Source: DUPQ01 sp964563155 (GTDB taxonomy: Bacteria > Bacillota > Clostridia > DUPQ01). From it: 60,277 nt of DNA. A program made the position numbers and the translations under genes. Shown one piece after another: positions 45,171 to 55,352 of this stretch. Under the pieces are notes generated by a model. It saw nothing but the letters and a program-made list of their open reading frames with translations, was not told where the DNA came from and ran no database searches. The DNA lies in NCBI GenBank assembly GCA_964563155.1, contig CAZLVL010000016.1:1-60277 (forward strand), given 5' to 3'. Numbering within the stretch: the first letter of the stretch is position 1; every line of letters begins with the position of its first letter.

Positions 45171-46781
45171 TCAATTTTTACCAATTATGCTCTTTACTTT
45201 GTTTTTCACCATTTTATTTATATCAAGAGCCTGCTCTTCTTTAATCAATAGGGCGCTTATCATATAAACTAAGGCTCCAATTAGCAATTCTATAGTAACC
45301 CATATTATTTGCTTTAGCTTGGATATGGAAAATATGTCTGTATTAAAGAGTTTTGGTAAAATAGCTTTATCCAAGTAATAAACAGCTACACCCATCAAAA
45401 AGGCACTAATTAACGACTTAATTATAGTTGGAAAGTTATCTTTGAAAGTATAGGTCTTTATCCTGGTTCCAAAGAGCAATAACAAAAATACTACATTTAC
45501 AGACACAGATAAAGAATAGGCTAAGGGAATACTCAATATTCCTAAAGATGTTAGGTTTAAAAGTGCATAGGTAAATAAGTAATTCAATACTAGACCAATA
45601 ACACTGGCCCAAAAAGGAATTATAGAGTTTTTAGTGGAAAAGTATACCCTGTTCAATATGGTGATAATGCTTTGCATAACAAGGCCCAGGGAATATCCAA
45701 TAAGTAAATTAGCAGATAAAATAATCCCACTGTGGTCAATGGTGCCAAAGTTAAATAATACCTGAATTAAAGACTTGCTCAAAACCGACAAGCCCACAGC
45801 TGAAGGAATGGACAAGAATAGAACCAACTTCAAGGATGCATTAATTTTAAAGACTGCTTCTTTTAATTGATTTTTCTCATAAATTGCTGCTAAAGAAGGC
45901 AGCATTGCTATACCAATGGCTTGTGCAATTATCCCCAGGGGCATCTGCCAGGTCTTGTTCACTAGTTCTAGGGCTGAGACCGAGCCTGTATCAAAAAAGG
46001 CGGTAAAGTATCTAGATATTACTAAGGTCACTTGTCCTAACAAGGAGGTTAAAAGTGATGGTAAGGCCAAGGTTAAAAGAAGTTTAAAATCCTCTTCCTT
46101 GTATGCAATAATGGGCTGATAATTATTCTTAAAATGCTTTAAGCTAAAGGTAAATTGGAAAACAAAATAAATAATAGCACATACCAATATACCAATTACA
46201 ACCTTTTTTACCCCATAATTGTCATCTGCATTACTGTTACTAAAAAAAGCTATACTCAATATAGATATAAAGTTATATAAAACTGGGCCAAAAGCTGGTA
46301 CAGCAAACTCATTGTATGAATTCATTATTCCATTACATAAGCCTGCCAACATCATAAAAAATGCTATGGGGATAAGGATTCTTGTTAACTCCACAGTTAA
46401 GCCCAAGGTTACTTGGTCATAGCCGGAGACCATCATTTTAACAAGGGGCTCTGCAAATATTATGCCTAATATAACTACAAGTAACATTAATATGGCTATT
46501 AGGTTCATAAAAGAGCTTATGGGTTTCCAGCCTTCTTTTTCTTTACCCTTAGATACATAACCTGCAAGGACTGGAATTAAAGAAGAAGCAATTGCCCCTC
46601 CTACCAATAATGAATACATAAGATCAGGTATTTGAAAGGCTGCTGTGTAAGCATCTGTAACACTTGAAAGGCCCCCCATTTTTACAGGTATCAAGGCTGT
46701 TCTTACAAAACCTAAGACCCTACTTAATAAAACTGAGAGCATAATTAAAAACACAGTGCTTTTAAATTTTATTTCCTTCAA
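45171..46781 (-). CDS. murJ: Lipid II flippase MurJ
   Basis: Polytopic membrane protein of the MVF/MOP superfamily that flips peptidoglycan precursor lipid II. 536 residues with about 14 predicted helices; the N-terminal stretch SRVLGFVRTALI is typical. The start is TTG at 46781 with AAAGGT six bases before it. It lies three bases after the cinA stop. Confidence 0.92.
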   Translation of the reverse strand: MKEIKFKSTVFLIMLSVLLSRVLGFVRTALIPVKMGGLSSVTDAYTAAFQIPDLMYSLLVGGAIASSLIPVLAGYVSKGKEKEGWKPISSFMNLIAILMLLVVILGIIFAEPLVKMMVSGYDQVTLGLTVELTRILIPIAFFMMLAGLCNGIMNSYNEFAVPAFGPVLYNFISILSIAFFSNSNADDNYGVKKVVIGILVCAIIYFVFQFTFSLKHFKNNYQPIIAYKEEDFKLLLTLALPSLLTSLLGQVTLVISRYFTAFFDTGSVSALELVNKTWQMPLGIIAQAIGIAMLPSLAAIYEKNQLKEAVFKINASLKLVLFLSIPSAVGLSVLSKSLIQVLFNFGTIDHSGIILSANLLIGYSLGLVMQSIITILNRVYFSTKNSIIPFWASVIGLVLNYLFTYALLNLTSLGILSIPLAYSLSVSVNVVFLLLLFGTRIKTYTFKDNFPTIIKSLISAFLMGVAVYYLDKAILPKLFNTDIFSISKLKQIIWVTIELLIGALVYMISALLIKEEQALDINKMVKNKVKSIIGKN

Positions 46782-46784
46782 TTT

Positions 46785-48053
46785 CTAACCTTTCTTGAGT
46801 AAATATTTTCTTAATATGTTCAAGGCATGTAAGCTAGCAAAACGCCTTACTCTATCTCTATTTCCATTAAAAACAAATTTGTGCACTTCATAATCTTTTT
46901 TATCACTCAAGCATATATAGACTAAACCTAAAGGCTTATTCTTTGTTGCTCCCCCAGGACCTGCTATTCCTGTAATTGAAATACCAATATCTGAATTATA
47001 TAGAGATAAAATGCCTTTTGCCATCTCTGTGGCTACTTGTGAGCTTACTGCTCCATGTTTATCCAAGCTTTCTTTTTTTACTTTTAAAACATTTGCTTTA
47101 ATATCATTGGAATATGCTGTAACAGATCCTAGATAAACCTGAGAGACCCCTGGAACATCTGTAAGCTCTGCTGATAAAAGTCCCCCTGTACAGGACTCAG
47201 CTAAACTTAATTTCAAATCTCTTTCTATGAGCAAATTAGCTACAACTTCTTTTAATTCTTGATTCTTATCCGAATAAATATAGTCTCCTAGTCTTTCATA
47301 TAGGGTATCTAATAGAGGTTTTAGTATTAGATCTGCATTATCCTCTTCTTTTGAATACCTGGCTGTTACTCTAAGGGTAACCTCTCCAGGCTTTGCATAA
47401 GGGGCAATTGTAGGGTTTTCTTGCTTTTCAATTAAGTCTGTAATAATTTCTTCCATTGCAGATTCCCCTATACCAAAAAGTCTTAAATAAACAGATTTAA
47501 GACTCTCATTATTCTTTTTTAAAAAATAGTCAATTAAATAATCTTCAAAAATACCCTGTAGTTCATGAGGTGGTCCAGGAAGCATCACAATGGTCTTTTT
47601 ATCATTATTCCATATGGTTTCTGTTATGGAGCCAGGGGCAGTTCCCCTATGGTTAAATAGGATTATAGAGCCTTTAGGATAATAGGCTTGCTTTTTGTTA
47701 TTTTCGGCCATATGAACTTTTCTATTTTCCAACTTTAATCTAGTAAAATATTTTTCAATACTTTTCATTATTGAATCGTGATAGACCAATTCTAAATCCA
47801 AGACCTTAGAAAGAGCTTCTTTTGTAATATCATCTTGGGTTGGACCAAGGCCTCCTGTAAGAAAGACTAAGTCAACCCTATCAAGAGCAATTTCTATAGC
47901 CTCTTGCAACCTTGTCATGTTATCTCCTACTGTTGTATGAAAAAGGGTGTAAACTCCACACTCTGGTAATTTAGCTGAAAGATAGGCAGAGTCTGTATTG
48001 ACAATTTGCCCCATTAAAAGTTCTGTTCCTACTGAAATAATCTCTGCTTTCAT
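46785..48053 (-). CDS. cinA: CinA: nicotinamide-nucleotide amidase / ADP-ribose pyrophosphatase family protein
   Basis: Two-domain CinA of 422 residues. The N-terminal molybdopterin-binding-like domain (about 1-170, with VGTELLMGQIVNTDSA and FLTGGLGPTQDD) is followed by the C-terminal NMN deamidase domain (about 260-420, with SLAESCTGGLLS and GITGIAGPGG). It recycles NMN in pyridine-nucleotide metabolism. Its closeness to recA is widespread. It overlaps the ACT-domain gene by four bases. Confidence 0.95.
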   Translation of the reverse strand: MKAEIISVGTELLMGQIVNTDSAYLSAKLPECGVYTLFHTTVGDNMTRLQEAIEIALDRVDLVFLTGGLGPTQDDITKEALSKVLDLELVYHDSIMKSIEKYFTRLKLENRKVHMAENNKKQAYYPKGSIILFNHRGTAPGSITETIWNNDKKTIVMLPGPPHELQGIFEDYLIDYFLKKNNESLKSVYLRLFGIGESAMEEIITDLIEKQENPTIAPYAKPGEVTLRVTARYSKEEDNADLILKPLLDTLYERLGDYIYSDKNQELKEVVANLLIERDLKLSLAESCTGGLLSAELTDVPGVSQVYLGSVTAYSNDIKANVLKVKKESLDKHGAVSSQVATEMAKGILSLYNSDIGISITGIAGPGGATKNKPLGLVYICLSDKKDYEVHKFVFNGNRDRVRRFASLHALNILRKYLLKKG

Positions 48054-48466
48054 ACTGTAGCCGTACTTTTGAAACCATTATTCTTCAAGATATCCAAAGC
48101 CTTATCATTTTGATCTACCTTAATAATTACATGGGCAGTATTTTCCTTTTTTGATAAAAAAGCGTATATATACTCTACAGAAATTCCTTCTGCATAAAGC
48201 CTATTGAGAGGTTTTGATATGCCGCCAGGTTTATCCTCTATATCAAGAGCTATAACATCTGTAACACTTACCAAAAAGCCATTTTCTTTTAAAAGATCCT
48301 CAGCCTTTTTTGTGTCGTCCACAATTATGCGAAGAATTCCAAAATCTGAAGTATCAGCTATGGTTAAAGCATTGATATTTATGTTTGATTTTGCGAGGAT
48401 TGACGTCAGCTGGGCTAGTCTACCCTCTTTATTTTCCAAAAAAATTGATATTTGTTTGGTTAGCAT
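48050..48466 (-). CDS. Tandem ACT-domain protein
   Basis: Small regulatory protein of 138 residues with two ACT domains (about 1-65 and 70-138), each of which starts with a ligand-binding loop (ENKEGRLAQL; DKPGGISKPL). No catalytic domain is attached. Such proteins are often encoded next to phenylacetate-CoA ligase, as here (11-base gap), and are thought to sense an amino acid, probably aromatic. AAGGAGG precedes the ATG. Confidence 0.88.
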   Translation of the reverse strand: MLTKQISIFLENKEGRLAQLTSILAKSNININALTIADTSDFGILRIIVDDTKKAEDLLKENGFLVSVTDVIALDIEDKPGGISKPLNRLYAEGISVEYIYAFLSKKENTAHVIIKVDQNDKALDILKNNGFKSTATV

Positions 48467-48477
48467 TTAAATCCTCC

Positions 48478-49776
48478 TTAAAATTTTCTTTTATCTATGA
48501 TTCTTACAGCCTTTCCTTCACTTCTTTCTAAAGACTTAGGCTCAACCAGTTTAACAGTAGCAGAAATGCCTAAAACGCTTTGGATTGCTCCTCTAATGTT
48601 TCTTTCAAATCCTTCGATTTTTCTAACTTCATCAGAAAAAAGTTCAGGACCCATCTCCACATTAACCTGCAAGACATCCATCATGTTTATTCTGTCTACA
48701 ATCAATTGATAATTAGGAGTAACATGGCTAAACTCCAAAAGGACACTTTCAATTTGAGATGGAAATACATTAACTCCCCTAATAATTAACATGTCATCGG
48801 TACGACCAGTAACTCTTTCCATTTTAACCAAGGTTCTACCGCACCCACAGTCATCTTTGAAAAGTTTTGTTATATCTTTTGTTCTGTACCTTATTAAGGG
48901 CATTCCTTTTTTCTTAATGGTTGTAAAGACAATTTCTCCATCCTTATTATAACCCAAAGGGTCTAAAGTTTCTGTATCAATTATTTCAGGTAAATAGCAG
49001 TCTTCATTAATGTGCAATCCATTTTGCATAATGCATTCTGAAGAAACACCAGGGCCAGTAATTTCACTTAAGCCATATATATCATAGGCTTTAATACCTA
49101 AAAGAGATTCAATTTCCTTTCTCATGTTATTAGACCAGGGTTCTGCTCCAAATAGACCTGCTTTTAATGAAATATCATCTAGAGTTAAACCAGATTCAAG
49201 TAAGACCTCATATAAATGTAGCATGTATGAAGGAGTACAGGCTATTACAGTTGCTTGTAAATCCTTTAAAAACTCAACCTGTCTTCTACTATTTCCACCA
49301 GATATGGGAATAACTGTAGCACCTAGTCTTTCTGCACCATAATGAGCACCAAGACCACCTGTAAACAAACCATAACCATAAGCAACATGTATTATATCTT
49401 TTTTATCTACACCTATTCTAGCAAAGGACCTAGCCATAACCTCTGACCAGGTATCTATATCTTCTTGTGTATAAGCAACCACTATTCTTTTTCCTGTTGT
49501 TCCAGATGATGCATGTACTCTAACTATATCTTCCATAGGTACTGCAATAAGACCATATGGATAGGAGTCTCTTAAGTCCTCTTTTGTCGTAAAAGGAAGC
49601 TTGTATAAATCATCACAACCCTTTATATCTTGAGGCAATAAACCTATTTTATCCATTTTATCTTTATAATATTTTACATTGTCATAAACAAATGAAACTG
49701 TCTCAACCAGCCTTGTATCTTGAATGCTGCGCATCTCATCAGATGAAATGCTCTCAATCTTATCCCAAACCTTCAA
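48478..49776 (-). CDS. paaK: Phenylacetate--CoA ligase
   Basis: Adenylate-forming enzyme that joins aryl acetates to CoA. In amino-acid fermenters and archaea such ligases may run in reverse to gain ATP from aryl-acetyl-CoA. 432 residues. The AMP-binding motif is SSGTTGKRIV (about 90-99), YGLSE is in IYGLSEITG, and the C-terminal domain has GRTDDMLIIRGVNVFPSQ. The start is TTG at 49776 with GGAGG upstream. Together with iorAB at 53-55 kb it would complete aryl-pyruvate oxidation. Confidence 0.93.
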   Translation of the reverse strand: MKVWDKIESISSDEMRSIQDTRLVETVSFVYDNVKYYKDKMDKIGLLPQDIKGCDDLYKLPFTTKEDLRDSYPYGLIAVPMEDIVRVHASSGTTGKRIVVAYTQEDIDTWSEVMARSFARIGVDKKDIIHVAYGYGLFTGGLGAHYGAERLGATVIPISGGNSRRQVEFLKDLQATVIACTPSYMLHLYEVLLESGLTLDDISLKAGLFGAEPWSNNMRKEIESLLGIKAYDIYGLSEITGPGVSSECIMQNGLHINEDCYLPEIIDTETLDPLGYNKDGEIVFTTIKKKGMPLIRYRTKDITKLFKDDCGCGRTLVKMERVTGRTDDMLIIRGVNVFPSQIESVLLEFSHVTPNYQLIVDRINMMDVLQVNVEMGPELFSDEVRKIEGFERNIRGAIQSVLGISATVKLVEPKSLERSEGKAVRIIDKRKF

Positions 49777-49791
49777 TCCTCTTACCTCCGT

Positions 49792-49821
49792 TTTATAGTA
49801 TTTTACTCTTTGATAAGTAAA
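49792..49821 (-). promoter_or_regulatory. Promoter of the paaK transcript
   Basis: On the minus strand TTTACT (49816-49821) and TATAAA (49792-49797) with an 18-base spacer. It is divergent from the hydrolase gene. Confidence 0.5.
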
Positions 49822-49857
49822 AAATCAATTGATATATGTTATTACAAAACATCATGA

Positions 49858-49863
49858 TATAAT
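49858..49863 (+). promoter_or_regulatory. -10 box of the alpha/beta hydrolase gene
   Basis: TATAAT 22 bases before the ATG. The best -35 at 17 bases is a weak TATGTT. Confidence 0.45.
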
Positions 49864-49884
49864 AAAGGCACGACGAGGTGACAA

Positions 49885-50793
49885 ATGAAAAAAGACTTTA
49901 TTTCTCTTATTAGAAAGAATCAGACCTTCTTTGCCTACAAACCCCATTTAGTTGAAAACCCTGATTTTGTTTTTGTTGCAGCAACTGGACTTGCTGAACA
50001 TGCTATGCGTTATTATCGCTTATCAGAGTTTTTGAAAAATCATAATGTGCAACTATACTGTATAGATCATCCAGGCCAAGGCTCCTTTACCAAAGACTTA
50101 GGTGTTTGGAAAGAAGATGGCTTTAATACCTGTGTAGATAATCTAAACACCTTAGTTCAGCATGCTAAAAAGGATAATCCTGAAAAAAAGGTTATTCTTT
50201 TTGGCCACAGTATGGGCTCTTTTATCTCTTTAGCCTATATACAAAAGTATAGTGATGTTGATGCTTGTATCCTTTCTGGAACCAATGATAAGCAAGCTTA
50301 TCTACTATTAAAAGTTGCTATAGGGCTGGCTAAAATGCAAAAGTTCTTTGTTGGTAGAGATAAAAAATCAAAACTTTTAAACACACTCTCCTTTGGACAA
50401 TTCAACAAGCAATTTGCTCCAAACAGGACAGAATTTGATTGGCTTTCAACAGATGATGAAGAGGTTGATTTATATGTAAAAGATCCTCTTTGTGGCTTTG
50501 TGCCAACTGTTGGTCTTTTCCACGATCTATTTCAAGCCTTTGGTCATATCTATAGACCAGAAAATATTGAAAAGATTCCTAAAGATCTTCCCATCTACCT
50601 ATTTGCAGGCTCCAAAGATCCTGTAGGAGCAAATGGAAAAGGTCCTACAAGTCTTAGTGAAAGATTAAAAGGGGCAGGTATTAAAAATGTAAGTTTAAAA
50701 ATCTATGAAAACTATAGACATGAATGCCTTAATGAAAAAGGCAATGATATAGTTATGAAAGATATTTACAATTTTTGTACTACTATTCTTTAA
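49885..50793 (+). CDS. Alpha/beta hydrolase, monoacylglycerol lipase-like
   Basis: Serine hydrolase of the Hydrolase_4/PldB type, 302 residues. The nucleophile elbow is GHSMGS with Ser109. The acid is Asp in FAGSKDPVG and the catalytic His lies in YENYRHECLNE near the end. DHPGQGS (61-67) is typical of lysophospholipase/monoacylglycerol lipase relatives. No signal peptide, so it is cytoplasmic. GAGGTGA precedes the ATG. It is monocistronic and converges with helD, with one base between the stops. Confidence 0.88.
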   Translation: MKKDFISLIRKNQTFFAYKPHLVENPDFVFVAATGLAEHAMRYYRLSEFLKNHNVQLYCIDHPGQGSFTKDLGVWKEDGFNTCVDNLNTLVQHAKKDNPEKKVILFGHSMGSFISLAYIQKYSDVDACILSGTNDKQAYLLLKVAIGLAKMQKFFVGRDKKSKLLNTLSFGQFNKQFAPNRTEFDWLSTDDEEVDLYVKDPLCGFVPTVGLFHDLFQAFGHIYRPENIEKIPKDLPIYLFAGSKDPVGANGKGPTSLSERLKGAGIKNVSLKIYENYRHECLNEKGNDIVMKDIYNFCTTIL

Positions 50794-50794
50794 T

Positions 50795-52921
50795 TTAAGC
50801 TATTACACATAATTCATGAAGAGCTCTAGTACAGGCAGTGTAGTAGAGATTTAATTCTACATCCTTATCAAAGCTATCTTCTTTGCAGTCTACAACAATG
50901 ACAGCATCAAACTCTAAACCTTTAGCTAAGTAGGAGGGCAATAAAATTCTGCCTTTAGTATATGATGTGCTTCTTTCTGTGATTCTATTTATATTAGCAT
51001 CTTTTAAATAGGGTTGTAGTTTTTTAGAGAAACTATCGGTTCTAGTAATAACTGCCAAAGATTTATATCCCATTTTTTTATAGGTTTCAGCCTTTTTCTT
51101 TATAATATCAGCTATAAATTCTAAATCGCAGCCTCTGCCTTCTGTACTTATTAGCTCAGGCTCTCTACCCTGTCTGTTAAAATATTCTATTTCCAGGTTA
51201 TCCTTTAAAAGATTATTGCAAAACTTTGCAATTTGATAGGTGGACCTATAACTTTTATTTAATTTAATAATGTTAGCATTTTCAAATAGAGTATCTTCTT
51301 TTACATCCTCTACATAGTAGTTAATTTTTTGATTAATATCCCCTAATAAGGTCATATGGCAGTTATAAAAAAGTTTCTTAATAATCAATTTTTCTAAATA
51401 TGAGTAATCTTGAATCTCGTCAATTATTAAATGACGAATATTATTATTAAAGGCATACCTTTCTCCAAAAAGAATCCTTAGATATATTAAAGGAGCAACA
51501 TCCTCTGCATAAATGAATCCTTTAAAGAAACGGTCCAAAAATCTTTCTGACATTTCCTTAGAGTAGGCACTTTCTAAGAAACCTGCATATATATTTTCAT
51601 AGTCTGTACCAATAGCTAAATCGATTTGCCTATAAATATGGCCAGTTTTTGTTCTTAGATCCAAAAATCCTTGGGCCATATCTACATGGTTGTTCTTAAC
51701 ATCTTCTACATATTCTTTTCTTAAAGCTCTTATATATGGTTTTATTCTTTCATTAAGAATATTTTTTATCTTTGAAAGCCTGGTTGTAACCTGATTGGAA
51801 GAATATTCTTCATAAAACAGCTTTTCCAATTCTCTTTTTGACATGACTATATTGTCATCTATATAGAAGTCTTTAAAGTCATATCTTTTATTAGATATAT
51901 AGTTTGCATAATCTTTTAGTTTATCTGCAAATCGCACAGAATATTTTTCCACTAAATCTTCTTTATTTATATATTCATTTTTCAAAAGAGTATCTTCTAG
52001 TTCCACATACTTAGATATGAGGACTTTTTTTCTTCCTAATATTTCATATGCTAGGTTTTGAAAGGTGGACATATTAATATTTTCTTCACCTAGCTCTGGT
52101 AAAACCTCTGATATATAGTCATTAAAGGTTTCATTAGGTGAAAAGATTAAAATCTGATTATTTCTTAATTCGTTTTTGTATTTGTACATTAACCAAGCTG
52201 CCCTGTGCATTGCAATGGATGTCTTTCCACAGCCTGCAGGACCCTTAACAATAATAGTTGAATAGGTACTTCTTATGGCTTGGTTTTGTTCTTTTTGAAT
52301 TGTTTCCACAATGTTACTCATTCTGGAATCTTTAGACTTGCTTAAAATGTCTTTTAGGATACTGTCGTCAATCATGACAGAAGAATCAAACATTGACAAA
52401 ATTTCTTCATAAAAAATTTCATATTGCCTTTTTTTAGACATCTCTCCTTGAATCATGCCCCCTGGAGCTTCATAAGAGACTTGTCCTAATTCATTTTCAT
52501 AAAACAAGGAGCAAATATTTGCTCTCCAGTCAAAGACTAAATATTGTCCTTCATCATCTGTAAAAGAGAATTTGCCAATATATATCTTTTCTAGTTCTGG
52601 ATAATCTTCTTCTTGAAAGTCAATTCTTCCAAAATACATATCTCTATGTAAAAGACGCATTCTGTTTAGCTCTTTTTTGGTCATTTCCACTTCAAAAAAA
52701 TCTAATTTTATATTATCTAAATATGACATGTTTTCTATAGCATCAGAAAAGTCAACCAAACTTCTTTTTCCACTTTCCCACATCTGTTCATTACTTTTTT
52801 TTAGACGCTCTGCACTAGTTTGTAAAGAGGTTTCTAGGTCACTAATTCTTTTTGAAAGTTTTTCAAATGCCTCAGACAATCTATTTTCTTCAAGTGCTCT
52901 TTCTTTTCCAATGATATTCAT
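50795..52921 (-). CDS. helD: HelD-like RNA polymerase-recycling ATPase
   Basis: UvrD/Rep-like superfamily 1 ATPase, 708 residues, of the HelD type that removes stalled or non-productive RNA polymerase from DNA. It has an N-terminal coiled coil (about 5-48), DWRA (131-134) of the 1A domain, Walker A GPAGCGKT (227-234), Walker B LIIDEIQDYSYLE and motif VI-like YTACTRAL near the end. The coiled-coil N-terminus and the missing UvrD 2B domain separate it from repair helicases. GAGGT precedes the ATG. Confidence 0.9.
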   Translation of the reverse strand: MNIIGKERALEENRLSEAFEKLSKRISDLETSLQTSAERLKKSNEQMWESGKRSLVDFSDAIENMSYLDNIKLDFFEVEMTKKELNRMRLLHRDMYFGRIDFQEEDYPELEKIYIGKFSFTDDEGQYLVFDWRANICSLFYENELGQVSYEAPGGMIQGEMSKKRQYEIFYEEILSMFDSSVMIDDSILKDILSKSKDSRMSNIVETIQKEQNQAIRSTYSTIIVKGPAGCGKTSIAMHRAAWLMYKYKNELRNNQILIFSPNETFNDYISEVLPELGEENINMSTFQNLAYEILGRKKVLISKYVELEDTLLKNEYINKEDLVEKYSVRFADKLKDYANYISNKRYDFKDFYIDDNIVMSKRELEKLFYEEYSSNQVTTRLSKIKNILNERIKPYIRALRKEYVEDVKNNHVDMAQGFLDLRTKTGHIYRQIDLAIGTDYENIYAGFLESAYSKEMSERFLDRFFKGFIYAEDVAPLIYLRILFGERYAFNNNIRHLIIDEIQDYSYLEKLIIKKLFYNCHMTLLGDINQKINYYVEDVKEDTLFENANIIKLNKSYRSTYQIAKFCNNLLKDNLEIEYFNRQGREPELISTEGRGCDLEFIADIIKKKAETYKKMGYKSLAVITRTDSFSKKLQPYLKDANINRITERSTSYTKGRILLPSYLAKGLEFDAVIVVDCKEDSFDKDVELNLYYTACTRALHELCVIA

Positions 52922-52956
52922 ATTACCTCAACATTAGCAAATTTACATTAACCTGT

Positions 52957-52985
52957 ATTATATAACATAGGGCTTAATATGGCAA
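52957..52985 (-). promoter_or_regulatory. Promoter of helD
   Basis: On the minus strand TTGCCA (52980-52985) and TATAAT (52957-52962) with a 17-base spacer. The -35 touches the foot of the iorB terminator hairpin. Confidence 0.7.
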
Positions 52986-53009
52986 ACAGGTTACACAAAG
53001 TAACCTGTT
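52985..53009 (-). terminator. Terminator after iorB
   Basis: Perfect 10-bp stem (AACAGGTTAC / GTAACCTGTT) with a 5-base loop, 25 bases past the iorB stop. The U-tail is short, so read-through into helD is possible. Confidence 0.6.
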
Positions 53010-53034
53010 AAAATTTATCTATTTTTTCTATTAA

Positions 53035-53607
53035 TCAAAAGTTGTATCCTGCTTCAAAAGCGTTTAAGTTCATATCAATAAATGCTTTAGGTACTGTAGT
53101 TTTTACAACCTCTAGCCAGATATCTTTATCAATGTCTAAAAACCTTGCTGCTCTACCTATTAATACAGTATTCACCATTTTGGGAGAACCTGCTTTGACT
53201 GCTAAATCATAGGCACCAATAAAACACATATTTTCAGCTGTTTGGCACAACAAAGGCCCAATACCCTCTGGATATTCCATTTTTCCCGTAATGACTGGCA
53301 TTGGGTCAATTCTTTGACTGCTACTAAGTAAAAGGCCACCTTTTTTCAAATACTTTGTCCACCTTAAGGCTTCCAATTGCTCAAAGGCAATAAGAATATC
53401 TGCTTCTCCTAGGGGAATTATTGGTGATTTAATACTTTCATCCCCATATCTAACATAAGTTATAACAGAGCCACCTCTTTGTGCCATACCATGTACTTCA
53501 GATATTTTTACATCGTAATCCATAGCTAAGGCAGCCTTACCTATAAGCCTAGAAGCTAAAAGAGTACCTTGTCCACCTACTCCAGCAATAACTATTGATT
53601 TAATCAT
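53035..53607 (-). CDS. iorB: Indolepyruvate:ferredoxin oxidoreductase, beta subunit
   Basis: Gamma-type domain of the 2-oxoacid:ferredoxin oxidoreductase superfamily. With IorA it oxidatively decarboxylates aryl pyruvates (from Trp, Phe, Tyr) to aryl-acetyl-CoA and reduces ferredoxin. 190 residues, starting VIAGVGGQGTLLASRLIG, the family signature, with HGMAQRGGSV further in. Its ATG overlaps the iorA stop (ATGA). Confidence 0.95.
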   Translation of the reverse strand: MIKSIVIAGVGGQGTLLASRLIGKAALAMDYDVKISEVHGMAQRGGSVITYVRYGDESIKSPIIPLGEADILIAFEQLEALRWTKYLKKGGLLLSSSQRIDPMPVITGKMEYPEGIGPLLCQTAENMCFIGAYDLAVKAGSPKMVNTVLIGRAARFLDIDKDIWLEVVKTTVPKAFIDMNLNAFEAGYNF

Positions 53608-55352
53608 TGGCCTTCCTCCTTTTTAACTAAAGCACCAAAGGCACAAACATTTATACAAAGTCCACAACCATTACACTGTGATTCATCTATTTCTATCTGT
53701 CCATTTTTGAAAGAAATTGCTGGACACCCTATTCTCATACATACCTTGCATTTAGTGCACTTTTCTCTATCTACAAAGACCTTACCAGTATATTTAACTG
53801 TTTTTAAAAGAGCACAAGGTCTTCTCGCAATAATTAAAGAAGGTTCATCTTGTTCCACTTCTTCTTTAATAACTCTCATAGTCTCTTTTATGTCAAAAGG
53901 ATCAATTACAGAAATTCTTTCAATGCCTATACTTTTTGCCAGCATTTCTAAGTCTACTTGCTTGGCAGGATTTCCAAAAAGGTCTAAGCCATTTAAAGGA
54001 TTGTTTTGGTGTCCAGTCATTCCTGTTATGGAGTTATCCAAAACAATTACTGTTCCAACTCCCTTGTTATACACTATATTTATTAAGCCAGTAATTCCAG
54101 AATGAACAAAGGTTGAGTCTCCAATGACACCTACAGTCTTTTTCATAGCAGCATTCCCTCTTGCCTTGTTAAAACCATGGAGAGCCGATACTCCAGCTCC
54201 CATACAAATAGATGTATCCATGGCAGATAAGGGCTCTAAAGCAGCTAGAGTGTAACAACCTATATCTCCAGTAACTGTTAAATTTAAACGTTTTAAAGCG
54301 TAGAAAAGACCTCTGTGAGGACAACCTACACACATTACAGGTGGTCTAACTGGAACTGTTGAATAATCAAAGTCTTCTAAGTAGTTAAAGCTATCCATTC
54401 CTAGAAGGTTTTTTCTCAACAAATCAACAGAATACTCTCCTGTTACAGGTAATTTATCCTTACCAATAACTGAAATTCCTAAAGCTTTGCAAGCAGTTTC
54501 TATAATAGGTTCTAGTTCTTCTATTACATAAATCTTTTCTACCTTACTAGCAAAGTCTAACAAATGCTTTTTACTTAAAGGATAAACTACACCCAATTTT
54601 AAATATGAAGCATTAGGTAGTGCTTCTTGTGCATATTGAAAGGCTATTCCAGATGAAATAAAGCCTACTTTTTCATCTTTAATAACCATCTTGTTTAAAT
54701 CACTGGCATAAGACCATTCTTCTTGCTTTTTTATTCTTTCTTCTACAATTTCATGTCTTACTCTAGCCATAGCTGGCATCATGACATTTTTAGAAGGATT
54801 CTTTTTATAATCTTTTAAAACAATTTCTTGAGGATCCTTCAAGGTAGTTATACTTTGAGAATGGCTAACTCTAGTTGTCAGTCTTAATAAAATAGGACTA
54901 TCAAATTGCTCAGATAAAGAAAAGGCTTTTACAGTAAAGTCTTTAGCTTCTTGAGAATCTGAAGGTTCCAGCATCATTATTTTAGCAGCTTTTGCATAAT
55001 ATCTAGAATCTTGCTCATTTTGTGATGAATGCATGGCTGGGTCATCTGCAACAGCTATAACCAATCCCCCATTAACACCAATATATGACATGGTAAATAA
55101 GGGATCTGCTGCTACGTTTAAGCCAACATGCTTCATTGCTGAAAATGCTCTTGCACCTGCAATAGCAGCACCAGAGGCAACCTCTAAAGCAACCTTTTCA
55201 TTAGGTGCCCATTCTGTATCTATTTCTTTATATCTAGCTGCCGCTTGAGTGATCTCTGTACTAGGTGTTCCAGGATAAGAAGAAACAACCTTCACTCCGG
55301 CCTCATATAATCCTCTTGCTACCGCATCATTTGCCAGCAACAATTCTTTCAT
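53604..55352 (-). CDS. iorA: Indolepyruvate:ferredoxin oxidoreductase, alpha subunit
   Basis: Thiamine-diphosphate-dependent catalytic subunit, 582 residues. The N-terminal pyrimidine-binding domain has SSYPGTPSTE. The TPP-pyrophosphate domain (about 330-500) has CVGCPHRG, GDIGCYTL and IGDSTFVHSG. At the C-terminus two [4Fe-4S] clusters are bound by cysteines 532/535/538/543 and 560/563/566/570. Good GAGGAG precedes the ATG, which lies 26 bases inside the symporter gene. Confidence 0.97.
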   Translation of the reverse strand: MKELLLANDAVARGLYEAGVKVVSSYPGTPSTEITQAAARYKEIDTEWAPNEKVALEVASGAAIAGARAFSAMKHVGLNVAADPLFTMSYIGVNGGLVIAVADDPAMHSSQNEQDSRYYAKAAKIMMLEPSDSQEAKDFTVKAFSLSEQFDSPILLRLTTRVSHSQSITTLKDPQEIVLKDYKKNPSKNVMMPAMARVRHEIVEERIKKQEEWSYASDLNKMVIKDEKVGFISSGIAFQYAQEALPNASYLKLGVVYPLSKKHLLDFASKVEKIYVIEELEPIIETACKALGISVIGKDKLPVTGEYSVDLLRKNLLGMDSFNYLEDFDYSTVPVRPPVMCVGCPHRGLFYALKRLNLTVTGDIGCYTLAALEPLSAMDTSICMGAGVSALHGFNKARGNAAMKKTVGVIGDSTFVHSGITGLINIVYNKGVGTVIVLDNSITGMTGHQNNPLNGLDLFGNPAKQVDLEMLAKSIGIERISVIDPFDIKETMRVIKEEVEQDEPSLIIARRPCALLKTVKYTGKVFVDREKCTKCKVCMRIGCPAISFKNGQIEIDESQCNGCGLCINVCAFGALVKKEEGQ